13,353 nucleotides of DNA from Clostridiales bacterium (GCA_009774055.1 VSNB01000071.1:1-13353), one strand, 5' to 3'; shown: positions 7,189-13,111, counted from the first letter of the stretch. A program made the numbers and translations. Notes: a model not told the origin generated them from the letters alone.

Positions 7189-7203
7189 ATCAGAAAAACT
7201 GAT
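7189..7203. promoter_or_regulatory. Operator O2 of the XRE repressor
   Basis: ATCAG-AAAAA-CTGAT, O1 in opposite orientation with centres 33 bp apart (about three helical turns, same DNA face). It lies just after the predicted transcription start of the small ORF. Two-site binding could shut both divergent promoters. Confidence 0.75.
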
Positions 7204-7225
7204 ATTAAAATAGGGAGGAAATAAA

Positions 7226-7465
7226 ATGACCATCTTAGGAAAAATCTACAACGGGGACTACGATCCCGACAAAGCGAGTAAAAAAATGCCTTTCTCTCTC
7301 CGACTAAAGGACCGGGCGTTTTGGGACGCCATTGAAGAGGGAATGGGCGAGGCGTTTATCGAGCGTCACTGGGAGGGGCTCTGTAAAGTGGAGCATTTCC
7401 GAGACTACGCTAACTTCCGAGAAGGCTTCCGTTTAGGGATATCCCTAATGCTGGAACTGATGTAG
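7226..7465 (+). CDS. Small protein of unknown function, DUF6809-like
   Basis: A 79-residue soluble protein with no membrane segment. The start (ILGKIYNGDYDPDK) and end (FREGFRLGISLMLELM) resemble the pattern of small Firmicutes/phage proteins grouped as DUF6809, which begin with a leucine-rich L..LY.G...P motif and end with F..GFRLG...E. The assignment is by eye and tentative. AGGGAGGA precedes the ATG, and the promoter with XRE operators lies directly upstream, so it is clearly an expressed, repressed gene. It is divergent from the XRE gene. No toxin motif can be recognised, so I do not call a toxin-antitoxin pair. Lower GC than the flanks suggests it arrived with the XRE gene. Confidence 0.7.
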   Translation: MTILGKIYNGDYDPDKASKKMPFSLRLKDRAFWDAIEEGMGEAFIERHWEGLCKVEHFRDYANFREGFRLGISLMLELM

Positions 7466-7582
7466 TCCCAGCGCCCCGGGAGATCCAGCGTGTAATACGG
7501 TAGGGTCTGCCGACAACATCCTAAAACAGCCGCTTCGCCCCATACACGTACCGGAAGCCCGGTTCAGCCCAGACGGGCCACA

Positions 7583-7684
7583 GTGGAAGCGCAAAAACAA
7601 AATACCCCACGTAATCATAAGGGATTCTTAAACCGCAGGTTTAAGCACGCTTTTGCCTACTTTTCGCGTGGGCGAAAAGTAGGC
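7583..7684 (+). repeat. Structured repeat, copy 3 (opposite orientation to copies 1 and 2)
   Basis: It begins GTGGAAGCGCAAAAACAAA, the same as copy 2 read on the minus strand, then TACCCCACGTAAT, GGATTCT, hairpin 1 (8-bp stem, 7627-7634 with 7638-7645), GCTTTTG and hairpin 2 (13-bp stem, 7655-7667 with 7672-7684). The hairpin-1 stem differs in sequence from the other copies but is fully paired. The rest of the gap 7466-7797 holds only GC-rich hairpins (for example 7739-7753) and the fhs-side terminator, and no gene that I can support. Confidence 0.75.
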
Positions 7685-7761
7685 GCGGAGTCCGGGGCCG
7701 CGCAGGTCCCGGGGTGACGAATAGAAACCACTGCCCCGCCGCCCGCAGGGCGGTAGATAAG

Positions 7762-7791
7762 AAAACCCCGGCGGCGGAACCCGCCGCCGGG
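7762..7791 (-). terminator. Intrinsic terminator of the fhs transcript
   Basis: A perfect 11-bp GC stem (7767-7777 with 7781-7791), 3-nt loop, followed on the minus strand by G and TTTT. It starts 7 nt after the stop codon of the 45-codon ORF at 7798, which supports that ORF being the true end of the fhs operon. Confidence 0.85.
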
Positions 7792-7797
7792 ATTCGA

Positions 7798-7935
7798 TTA
7801 GCTCTCTTGCTTCGGCTTAGGCTTATACTGATCTTCTCCGGTTTCTATATAAAGGACAAAGTCGTTGATCTCCGTATCAGTCCACCCAGCTGTCCTTAAA
7901 CCCTGGAGAAATCTGATCATTTCCGAAAGCTTCAA
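7798..7935 (-). CDS. Small protein encoded directly behind fhs
   Basis: A 45-residue frame beginning at a TTG two bases after the fhs stop, or 40 residues from the ATG at 7920. Its composition looks like a real protein: an amphipathic start (SEMIRFLQGLRTAGWTD), the acidic helix TEINDFVLYIETGED and a basic tail (YKPKPKQES). I recall similar small Firmicutes proteins with the GLRxAGW...INDF..YIE.GE pattern but cannot name a family. No good ribosome binding site is visible, so expression would depend on re-initiation after fhs. The stop is followed after 6 nt by an intrinsic terminator, exactly where the last gene of an operon should end. The function is unknown and it has no membrane segment. 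Confidence 0.55.
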   Translation of the reverse strand: MKLSEMIRFLQGLRTAGWTDTEINDFVLYIETGEDQYKPKPKQES

Positions 7936-7937
7936 CC

Positions 7938-9749
7938 TTAGAACAGACCGGAAACCTTACCCGTCTCGGTGTCCACATCGACGCGGCGGTACGCCGGGTC
8001 GGAGCTGGTGCCGGGCATCATGGAAATGGTACCGGCCATGGGGCACAGGAACTTGGCTCCGCCGTACTCCAGGATGTCGCGGATGGGCAGCCGCCAGCCC
8101 TTGGGCACGCCCTTCCAGCTGGGCTCGTGGCTCAGGGACAGGTGGGTCTTGACCATCATGGTGCAGTAGTCGGCGTACTTGGGATCGCTCTCGAACCGCT
8201 TGGCCTTCTCCAGGGCCAGGGGAGCCCAATCCACGCCGTCGGCCCCGTAGACCTCCTTGGCGATCTTCTCCACCCGCTCCCGCAGGGGCATCTCCAGGGG
8301 ATACAGGAACTTGATCTGGTTGGACTCCTCGCAGGCGTCCGCGACGGTCTCGGCCAGCTCGATGGCGCCCTCGCCGCCCAGCCGCCAGTGGTTCGACAGG
8401 GCGCAGCGGACGCCCTTCTCGGCGCACAGCTTCCGCAGCAGGGCGATCTCCGCCTCGGTGTCGGTATAGAACTGGTTGATGCAGACCACGGGCACGATGC
8501 CGGACTTCTTGATCGTCTCCACATGGTGGAACAGGTTCTCGCAGCCCTTCTCCAGCAGCTCCAGGTTCTCCTTAGTGTACTCCTCGGGCAGGGGACGGCC
8601 GGCGACCACGGTGGGGCCGCCGCCGTGCATCTTCAGCGCGCGGATAGTTGCCACCAGCACGGACACGTTGGGGGTCAGGCCGCTCAGGCGGCTCTTCACG
8701 TTCCAGAACTTCTCAAAGCCGATGTCGGCGGCGAAGCCGGACTCGGTGACATGGTAATCAAACAGCTTCAGCGCCAGCCGGTCGCCGATGACGGAGGACT
8801 GTCCGATGGCGATGTTGGCGAAGGGGCCGGCGTGGATGAGCATGGGCTGGTGCTCCACGGTGTAGCACATGGTGGGGTTGATGCAGTTGCGCATCCAGGC
8901 GGTCATGGCGCCGGCCACCTCCAGATCCTCGGTGGTCACGGGCTCGCCCTTGCGGTTGTAGGCCACCACGATCTTGCCGATGCGCTCGCGCAGGTCCTTC
9001 AGATCCTTGGCCACGGCCAGGATCGCCATCAGCTCGGAGCCCACGGCGATGCCGAACTTGCTTTCCATCAGGTAGCCGTCCTTGTTGCCGCCGATGCCCA
9101 TGATGATGTTGCGCAGGCCCTGGGCGCAGAAGTCCAGCACCCAGCCCATCTCCACCCGCTTGGGGTCGATGTCCAGACGCTTCAGGCCCCGCTTGGCCAG
9201 CTGCTCGTCGTCATAGTTGCGCTCGTGCTGCATGCGGGCGTTGAGGGCCACCATGGCCAGGTTGTGGGCGTTCATGATGTCGTTGATGTCGCCGGTGAGG
9301 CCCAGGGAGAACTCGGTCATGGGCATCAGCAGGGCGTTGCCGCCGCCGGCGGCGGTGCCCTTGACGTTCATGGTGGGTCCGCCGGAGGGCTGGCGCAGGC
9401 AGCCGCCCACGTTCTTGCCGATCTTGCCCAGGCCCTCCACCAGGCCCAGGGAGACGGTGCTCTTGCCCTCGCCCAGGGGGGTGGGGGTGATGGCGGTGAC
9501 CTCGATGAACTTGCCGTCGGGCTTGTCCTTGAGGCGGTTCATGATCTTGATGAAGTCCAGCTTGGGCGTCTTGCCGTAGGGGATGATCTCGTCGGGCAGA
9601 AGGCCCAGCTTCTCGCGGAACTCCTCCACGGGGGGCAGAGTGCGCTCCGCTTCCTCCGCGATCTGCCAGTCCTTATAGACTGTGGGATCCAGGGTCACCC
9701 GCCCGGTGACCGGGTCCACATACTTGCCGTCCTTGAATTCAATTGCCAT
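7938..9749 (-). CDS. fhs: Formate-tetrahydrofolate ligase, long eukaryote-like form
   Basis: A 603-residue enzyme making 10-formyl-THF from formate, THF and ATP, the entry of formate into C1 metabolism. P-loop TPTPLGEGKS (88-97), then CLRQPSGGPT (117-126), TAAGGGNALLMPM, GLTGDINDIMNAHN, HAGPFANIA, VATIRALKMHGGGPTV and MVKTHLSLSH. It is longer than typical bacterial Fhs (about 555) because of an N-terminal extension of some 40 residues. By memory its core and its end (TETGKVSGLF) follow the synthetase domain of human C1-THF synthase closely. The Tyr usual after GGG in the formyl-phosphate region is Asn138, and the His before TGD is replaced (GLTGD). AAGGAGG precedes the ATG, and a promoter lies about 155 nt upstream. 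A small ORF and terminator follow. Confidence 0.96.
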   Translation of the reverse strand: MAIEFKDGKYVDPVTGRVTLDPTVYKDWQIAEEAERTLPPVEEFREKLGLLPDEIIPYGKTPKLDFIKIMNRLKDKPDGKFIEVTAITPTPLGEGKSTVSLGLVEGLGKIGKNVGGCLRQPSGGPTMNVKGTAAGGGNALLMPMTEFSLGLTGDINDIMNAHNLAMVALNARMQHERNYDDEQLAKRGLKRLDIDPKRVEMGWVLDFCAQGLRNIIMGIGGNKDGYLMESKFGIAVGSELMAILAVAKDLKDLRERIGKIVVAYNRKGEPVTTEDLEVAGAMTAWMRNCINPTMCYTVEHQPMLIHAGPFANIAIGQSSVIGDRLALKLFDYHVTESGFAADIGFEKFWNVKSRLSGLTPNVSVLVATIRALKMHGGGPTVVAGRPLPEEYTKENLELLEKGCENLFHHVETIKKSGIVPVVCINQFYTDTEAEIALLRKLCAEKGVRCALSNHWRLGGEGAIELAETVADACEESNQIKFLYPLEMPLRERVEKIAKEVYGADGVDWAPLALEKAKRFESDPKYADYCTMMVKTHLSLSHEPSWKGVPKGWRLPIRDILEYGGAKFLCPMAGTISMMPGTSSDPAYRRVDVDTETGKVSGLF

Positions 9750-9764
9750 GGGTATCCTCCTTGT

Positions 9765-9898
9765 TCCCGGGATATTTCACCACCCCCGGGAAAATTTTAT
9801 TTTGACGCCGCGCTTCAATCGTCCACGTCCCCGGCGCCAATCACAATGATATCGGGCCGCGGCCCCGCCGCGGAAACCGGGACGGACCCTCCCGTCCC
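9765..9898 (-). other. Structured 5' leader of fhs
   Basis: About 155 nt separate the predicted start site from the fhs ATG. This stretch holds three hairpins: 9879-9885 with 9892-9898, 9857-9863 with 9867-9873 (7-bp GC stems), and 9765-9771 with 9785-9791 just before AAGGAGG. I could not match it to the ZTP or THF riboswitch consensus, so any regulatory role is unproven. Confidence 0.4.
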
Positions 9899-9911
9899 AG
9901 CGTACGACCAT

Positions 9912-9940
9912 ATGATAGCAAACTCCGAGTATTTTTGCAA
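9912..9940 (-). promoter_or_regulatory. Promoter of fhs
   Basis: -35 TTGCAA (9935-9940), 17-nt spacer, -10 TATCAT (9912-9917) read on the minus strand. The -35 has the same sequence and spacing as the folT promoter. A TTTTGC-N5-GCAAAA inverted repeat (9933-9949) overlaps the -35. Confidence 0.75.
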
Positions 9941-9998
9941 GTGGCAAAATGACAAAATTTTAACAATATCCTTGTGCAAACCTACAACGCCCGCCCCC

Positions 9999-11009
9999 TC
10001 AGGGGATGGTCCAGCCGCAGTCCGCGCGGTTGAAATAGCCGGGCAGCCGGGCGGGATGATCGAAGCACGCAAATACCGCGTCCAGGCCGAAGGCGTCGTA
10101 AACGCATCCGTACAGCTCGTTTCCCAGGCTGTAGACCGCCAGCTGATCCAGGGGCTCCGCCCCCAGGAGGTAGGGATTCATCCACACCTCCCCGCGCTGC
10201 CGGTCCATGTCCTCCTCCGTAAAGGTTCCGGCCCGGATTCCCTCCACCGTATCGCAGAAGAGCCGGAAATGCTCCTCGAAACGCCGGTTGAGCAGCGGGA
10301 TGGACGTGACGCCCTGGTTGGCCGGCTCCCCGGGCTCCAGCCGCCGGGAGAGCACGCCCTCGGCGTTGTTGCAGAACTTCACCGCCAGCCCCTCCCAGGC
10401 GAAGCTGCGGATATACCGCTCCAGCAGGCTCTCCTCCCCGGAAACGCCCTCCGCCAGTTTCATCATCTGCAAATGGTGCATTTCATGGAGGACGATCCGG
10501 GGCAGCTCCTCCAGGGTACAGTATTCGTCTATCCCGAAGAGGTCCAGATGCAGGGCTCCCTCGTGGGGGTAGCCGAAGGACCTGCCAAAACTGAGGGTAG
10601 AGACCACCGCCGGGTCGGAGATCATTTCCGTTCCCCTGGGGAACATCCCCGCCAGCCGGTTTTGCAGTTCCGCCAGAAAATCATCCGTAAACAGGGCTTT
10701 CAGGCGCTCATAGCGGTCCGCGTACTTTTGCGGAGCGCCAATGCAATCCAGCCATTGGCCGTGCTTCTCCCGCAGGTGGTTCCTGCGGTGGTCCTCACTG
10801 AGATCCGGGATCTCCTCCGGCGGGATGGTATCCAGCCGGGAGAAATAGTCGATCAGGTGCTCCGCCGAGGGGAGTTCGTAGCGGCGCAGCTCAAATTGGT
10901 AGTCCTCATGATCGAGGATCCTGCGCACCGTCTCCCGGTCCCCCGGACGGGAGGCCAGCCCGGCCACATACTCCAGCATCAGGGGGATGCTGGACATGCG
11001 AAGCTTCAT
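9999..11009 (-). CDS. Putative zinc-dependent peptidase (HExxH zincin, DUF5700-like)
   Basis: A 336-residue protein with no signal peptide or membrane segment, so probably cytoplasmic. The zincin motif is LHEMHHLQ (HExxH at 175-179). A Glu 27 residues after the last motif His (AWEGLA, Glu206) would be the third zinc ligand of a gluzincin. Overall it resembles DUF5700/DUF2268-type putative Zn peptidases; I am sure of the motif but not of the exact family. The ribosome binding site TAAGGAG overlaps the end of folT and the ATG is 10 nt after the folT stop, so it belongs to the folT transcript under the THF riboswitch. I see no terminator after it, so the transcript may continue into fhs. The substrate is unknown. 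The 249-nt gap to fhs holds the fhs promoter and leader. Confidence 0.8.
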   Translation of the reverse strand: MKLRMSSIPLMLEYVAGLASRPGDRETVRRILDHEDYQFELRRYELPSAEHLIDYFSRLDTIPPEEIPDLSEDHRRNHLREKHGQWLDCIGAPQKYADRYERLKALFTDDFLAELQNRLAGMFPRGTEMISDPAVVSTLSFGRSFGYPHEGALHLDLFGIDEYCTLEELPRIVLHEMHHLQMMKLAEGVSGEESLLERYIRSFAWEGLAVKFCNNAEGVLSRRLEPGEPANQGVTSIPLLNRRFEEHFRLFCDTVEGIRAGTFTEEDMDRQRGEVWMNPYLLGAEPLDQLAVYSLGNELYGCVYDAFGLDAVFACFDHPARLPGYFNRADCGWTIP

Positions 11010-11019
11010 CGTTTACTCC

Positions 11020-12051
11020 TTACTCTACCGGTTTGACGGTCATCCCCGTCACGTCCTCCGCGCTGTCCAGCACCAGCACGGCGCTGCCCGAGCCGGTCTT
11101 GGTCAGGGTGGCGTCCTCCTTGGCGTTCTTCTCCAGGTAGCCGGAGACGGCGGCCTGGTCGGTCTCGGGGGAGGTCTGGTAGACGGTGAACTCCACGGTG
11201 GTGTCCCCCCTGAGCTTCTTGTAGACCTTGTTGACGGTGACGATCTGGCCCTCCTCCAGCAGGCCCTGGGCCTGGCCGTCCCCGGTGAGGGCGGCGTTCA
11301 TGGCCGCAATCTCGGCGGGGGCCAGGGAGGAGGCGTGGTTCTTGGTGTTGTAGTTGTATACGTAGTAGCCCCCCACGCAGGCAGCGCCGATGACGAAGAG
11401 CGTGGCCAGCAGGACGATCTGTCGCTTCTGGAAGCGCAGGCTCTCCCCTTTGTCATAGACCAGGTGGAAGCGGTACGCGATAGGGATCATGACTGTCAGG
11501 AACAGGATCAGCAGCACGGATTCCAGGGGGAACAGGGCCAGATTCTTGATGATCCGGGGCAGCTGAAATATAGTATAGGACTTACCCAGGACCATCTTGT
11601 AGTACACCCACATGATGGGTGTGTTCATGACGATATTGACGAAAAAGTCGATGCAGAACCGGGAGAGGATCACCCGGGTGGCGGTGACCCTGGTCCGGTA
11701 GAGGAACAGGGCGAAGATCAGGGACCCGGCGATCTCGATGAAGATAAAGGGGAAGAAGTAGGCCCCCGAGGGGAACAGCAGGCAGCCCAGGGTGTCGGAG
11801 ATAGCGGCGGCCACGATAGCCACCACGGGGCCAAAGACCATGGCGCCGAAGGCGTTGACGAAGAAGGCGATGTTGATCTTCAGGTCGGCGGCGATGGGGA
11901 TGCCCAGGCTTTTCAGGGCCACCCGCAGGGCGATCATCAGCGCCGCGAACACCAGCATCCGGGTGTCCCGCAGCTCGGCGGCGGCGTCCTTCCAGTAGTC
12001 CTTGGAGAAGGGGGTGGCATACAGCGCGGCGGACTTATTCACGCGGTTCAT
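11020..12051 (-). CDS. folT: Folate ECF transporter S component (FolT) with C-terminal extracytoplasmic extension
   Basis: The membrane substrate-binding subunit of a group II ECF folate transporter, which would share the EcfA/A'/T module encoded elsewhere. Residues 30-195 hold six hydrophobic segments with the FolT-like run RDTRMLVFAALMIALRVALKS, IPIAADLKINIAF and DTLGCLLFPSGAYFFPF. Folate specificity is supported by the THF riboswitch upstream. At 343 residues it is far longer than usual FolT (about 170-200). After a basic cytoplasmic linker (198-210) comes a seventh membrane segment (211-232) and a tail of about 110 residues with an alternating, domain-like pattern, which should lie outside the cell. 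The ATG overlaps the stop of a 27-codon ORF (ATGA), and GGAAGGGAGGG lies upstream. The zincin gene follows after 10 nt. Confidence 0.88.
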   Translation of the reverse strand: MNRVNKSAALYATPFSKDYWKDAAAELRDTRMLVFAALMIALRVALKSLGIPIAADLKINIAFFVNAFGAMVFGPVVAIVAAAISDTLGCLLFPSGAYFFPFIFIEIAGSLIFALFLYRTRVTATRVILSRFCIDFFVNIVMNTPIMWVYYKMVLGKSYTIFQLPRIIKNLALFPLESVLLILFLTVMIPIAYRFHLVYDKGESLRFQKRQIVLLATLFVIGAACVGGYYVYNYNTKNHASSLAPAEIAAMNAALTGDGQAQGLLEEGQIVTVNKVYKKLRGDTTVEFTVYQTSPETDQAAVSGYLEKNAKEDATLTKTGSGSAVLVLDSAEDVTGMTVKPVE

Positions 12052-12131
12052 CGTGCCTGACCCTCCCTTCCTGTCAGATAGCGAGGGCCGGTCCCGGAAA
12101 CCGGGACGCAGGGGTGTTGGTTACGCTCCAT
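12048..12131 (-). CDS. 27-codon upstream ORF translationally coupled to folT
   Basis: It starts with MERNQHPCVPVSGTGPRY and ends ...GREGQAR, with an ideal AAGGAGG 8 nt before its ATG. Its TGA overlaps the folT ATG as ATGA, the classic coupling arrangement. No family is recognised. It contains a 7-bp hairpin (12091-12097 with 12101-12107). It could be a regulatory leader peptide whose translation brings ribosomes to folT, or a small protein in its own right. Its ribosome binding site is buried in the hairpin 12140-12180, so initiation here may be the controlled step. Confidence 0.55.
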   Translation of the reverse strand: MERNQHPCVPVSGTGPRYLTGREGQAR

Positions 12132-12139
12132 TTGCGTTT

Positions 12140-12180
12140 CCTCCTTAAAATTCCGCCTGATCGCAGGCTGTTTTAGGAGG
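12140..12180 (-). promoter_or_regulatory. Hairpin sequestering the ribosome binding site upstream of folT
   Basis: On the minus strand CCTCCT (12175-12180) pairs with AGGAGG (12140-12145), which is the ribosome binding site of the 27-codon ORF. The stem continues AAAA/TTTT with one bulge and is capped by GCCTG-CGAT-CAGGC (12155-12168). It lies between the riboswitch terminator and the coding region and could add translational control. Confidence 0.6.
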
Positions 12181-12209
12181 TAAAGTAGGGCCGCAGCATG
12201 ACTTCCCGG

Positions 12210-12256
12210 AAAAAACATGCCAATCCAAGCCGCGCATGGCGGCCAAGATTGGCATG
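12210..12256 (-). terminator. Riboswitch-controlled intrinsic terminator
   Basis: A 10-bp outer stem CATGCCAATC/GATTGGCATG (12247-12256 with 12216-12225), an inner GCCGC/GCGGC stem, then TTTTTT on the minus strand (12210-12215). Its 5' arm is also the 3' arm of the alternative hairpin described for the THF riboswitch. Confidence 0.9.
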
Positions 12257-12277
12257 CTAAACATCCGTTTTGTATGC

Positions 12278-12382
12278 GGTAGCGGATGCAGCATACCATC
12301 GTAGACCCTATTTCGCGGGGGTCCTTCGTGCAAGGGCGACTTCCCATCCTCTTGCCACTTTACGCGATATGCTTACTCTACC
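12278..12382 (-). ncRNA. Tetrahydrofolate (THF) riboswitch controlling folT
   Basis: On the minus strand the segment begins GGTAGAGTAAGCATATCGCG, contains GGATGGGAAGTCG, and ends TGGTATGCTGCATCCGCTACC. These match in order the conserved blocks of the Firmicutes THF riboswitch (GGAGAGUAGAUGAUUCGCG; GAAUGGGAUGUCG; GUGAAUCAUUGCAUCCGCUCC). The ends pair as P1 (GGTAG/CTACC). A covariance search was not possible here, but the match and the downstream folT make the call strong. Ligand binding should keep the 3' half inside the aptamer and let the terminator at 12210-12256 form, switching folT off. Confidence 0.93.
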
Positions 12383-12428
12383 AATCCTATTTTTGCGCCG
12401 CCGGGACCCTCACCCCGGCAACGGGGAA

Positions 12429-12457
12429 ATTATACACCATACGCTCTATGATTGCAA
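12429..12457 (-). promoter_or_regulatory. Promoter of the THF-riboswitch/folT transcript
   Basis: -35 TTGCAA (12452-12457), 17-nt spacer, perfect -10 TATAAT (12429-12434) on the minus strand. The predicted start near 12422 gives a leader of about 370 nt. A GCCGGG/CCCGGC hairpin precedes the aptamer. Confidence 0.85.
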
Positions 12458-12496
12458 TAACCCCGGCGAAGATTTTCCGGGAAATTTTTCCCGCCC

Positions 12497-13111
12497 TCAC
12501 AGGCCCGCGCCGATTCTCTTCATCCGGTTGAGGACGATGTCCCCGGCGTTCGCCAGGTCCTCGGCGGTAAAGGCGTAGCGGAAGTTATCGGAGAACATGA
12601 TCTGGGCGTTGGGGGGGAACTCCTCGTCCCCGGCCCAGAGGAGGAACTGGATGGTCAGGCCCTCCATCAGCTCCAGCTCCCAGCCGCAGTCGCTGCGGGA
12701 GAGTTTTTTCGCCGGGAGCTTCTCCATGATTTTTTCCAGCAGGTCCAGCCTGCTCCCGTAGGAGAAGGCGAAGCGCTTGATGCACCGCCCGGTAAACTGC
12801 TGGAGGTAGACCTCTCCCCAGGGGAACTCCCGGTAGGTAAGGTATTGGCCCAGGCTCTGGGCCTTCCGCCCGTCCAGGAGGTATCTCAGAAAGAGGATTT
12901 TCTCCGCGTTGGACAGGGGGGAGGGGCCCACGATGGTATACTCCGGATGGGAGATCAGGAACCGCTCCCCCAGGAGGTTTGCGGTGATGGCGCGGGCCTC
13001 CCCGTCGTAGGGGAGGCCGCACCGGGCGGCCATTTCCGCAGGGTCTGTCTCCTTGAATTTTTCCAGGTAGAACTCCAGGGGTTTTCCCTCTTTGTTGTTC
13101 ACGACTTCCAT
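12497..13111 (-). CDS. DUF3786 domain protein
   Basis: A 204-residue soluble protein that I place in DUF3786 (PF12654), a family of anaerobes without established function. Supporting stretches are PLEFYLEKFKETDPAEMAARCGLPYD near the N-terminus, LGERFLISHPEYTI, and LSNAEKILFLRYLLDG followed by PWGEVYLQQFTGR. The C-terminal half is rich in aromatic and acidic residues (LTIQFLLWAGDEEFPPNAQIMFSDNF). The start at 13111 was chosen because an in-frame upstream extension would run through a lysine/proline-rich segment translated from hairpins and repeat copy 2. A weak AAGAAG precedes the ATG. It ends 40 nt before the folT promoter, and no clear terminator separates them. DUF3786 genes occur in C1/corrinoid contexts as far as I recall, so co-location with folate genes may be meaningful. 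Confidence 0.72.
   Translation of the reverse strand: MEVVNNKEGKPLEFYLEKFKETDPAEMAARCGLPYDGEARAITANLLGERFLISHPEYTIVGPSPLSNAEKILFLRYLLDGRKAQSLGQYLTYREFPWGEVYLQQFTGRCIKRFAFSYGSRLDLLEKIMEKLPAKKLSRSDCGWELELMEGLTIQFLLWAGDEEFPPNAQIMFSDNFRYAFTAEDLANAGDIVLNRMKRIGAGL

Noticed and set aside
6887..7465. Toxin-antitoxin module
   Set aside because: The genes are divergent rather than a co-transcribed pair, and the small protein has no recognisable toxin motif. A repressor with a regulated neighbour is the safer reading.
6580..7800. CRISPR array
   Set aside because: The repeats are three dispersed copies in both orientations with hairpins, not regularly spaced direct repeats with spacers.
9750..9905. ZTP (pfl-type) riboswitch upstream of fhs
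   Set aside because: The gene context fits and TTGTGATTGGCG resembles part of the consensus, but the essential downstream CCGCCTGGGC-like hairpin motif is absent. A covariance search would settle it.
8127..11036. Second long + strand open frame of 969 codons
   Set aside because: It is antisense to fhs and the zincin gene, with the same compositional artefact and no domain or ribosome binding site.
12132..12347. Longer version (99 codons) of the ORF upstream of folT
   Set aside because: The upstream part translates the THF riboswitch, its terminator and the sequestering hairpin. Only the last 27 codons have a proper ribosome binding site.
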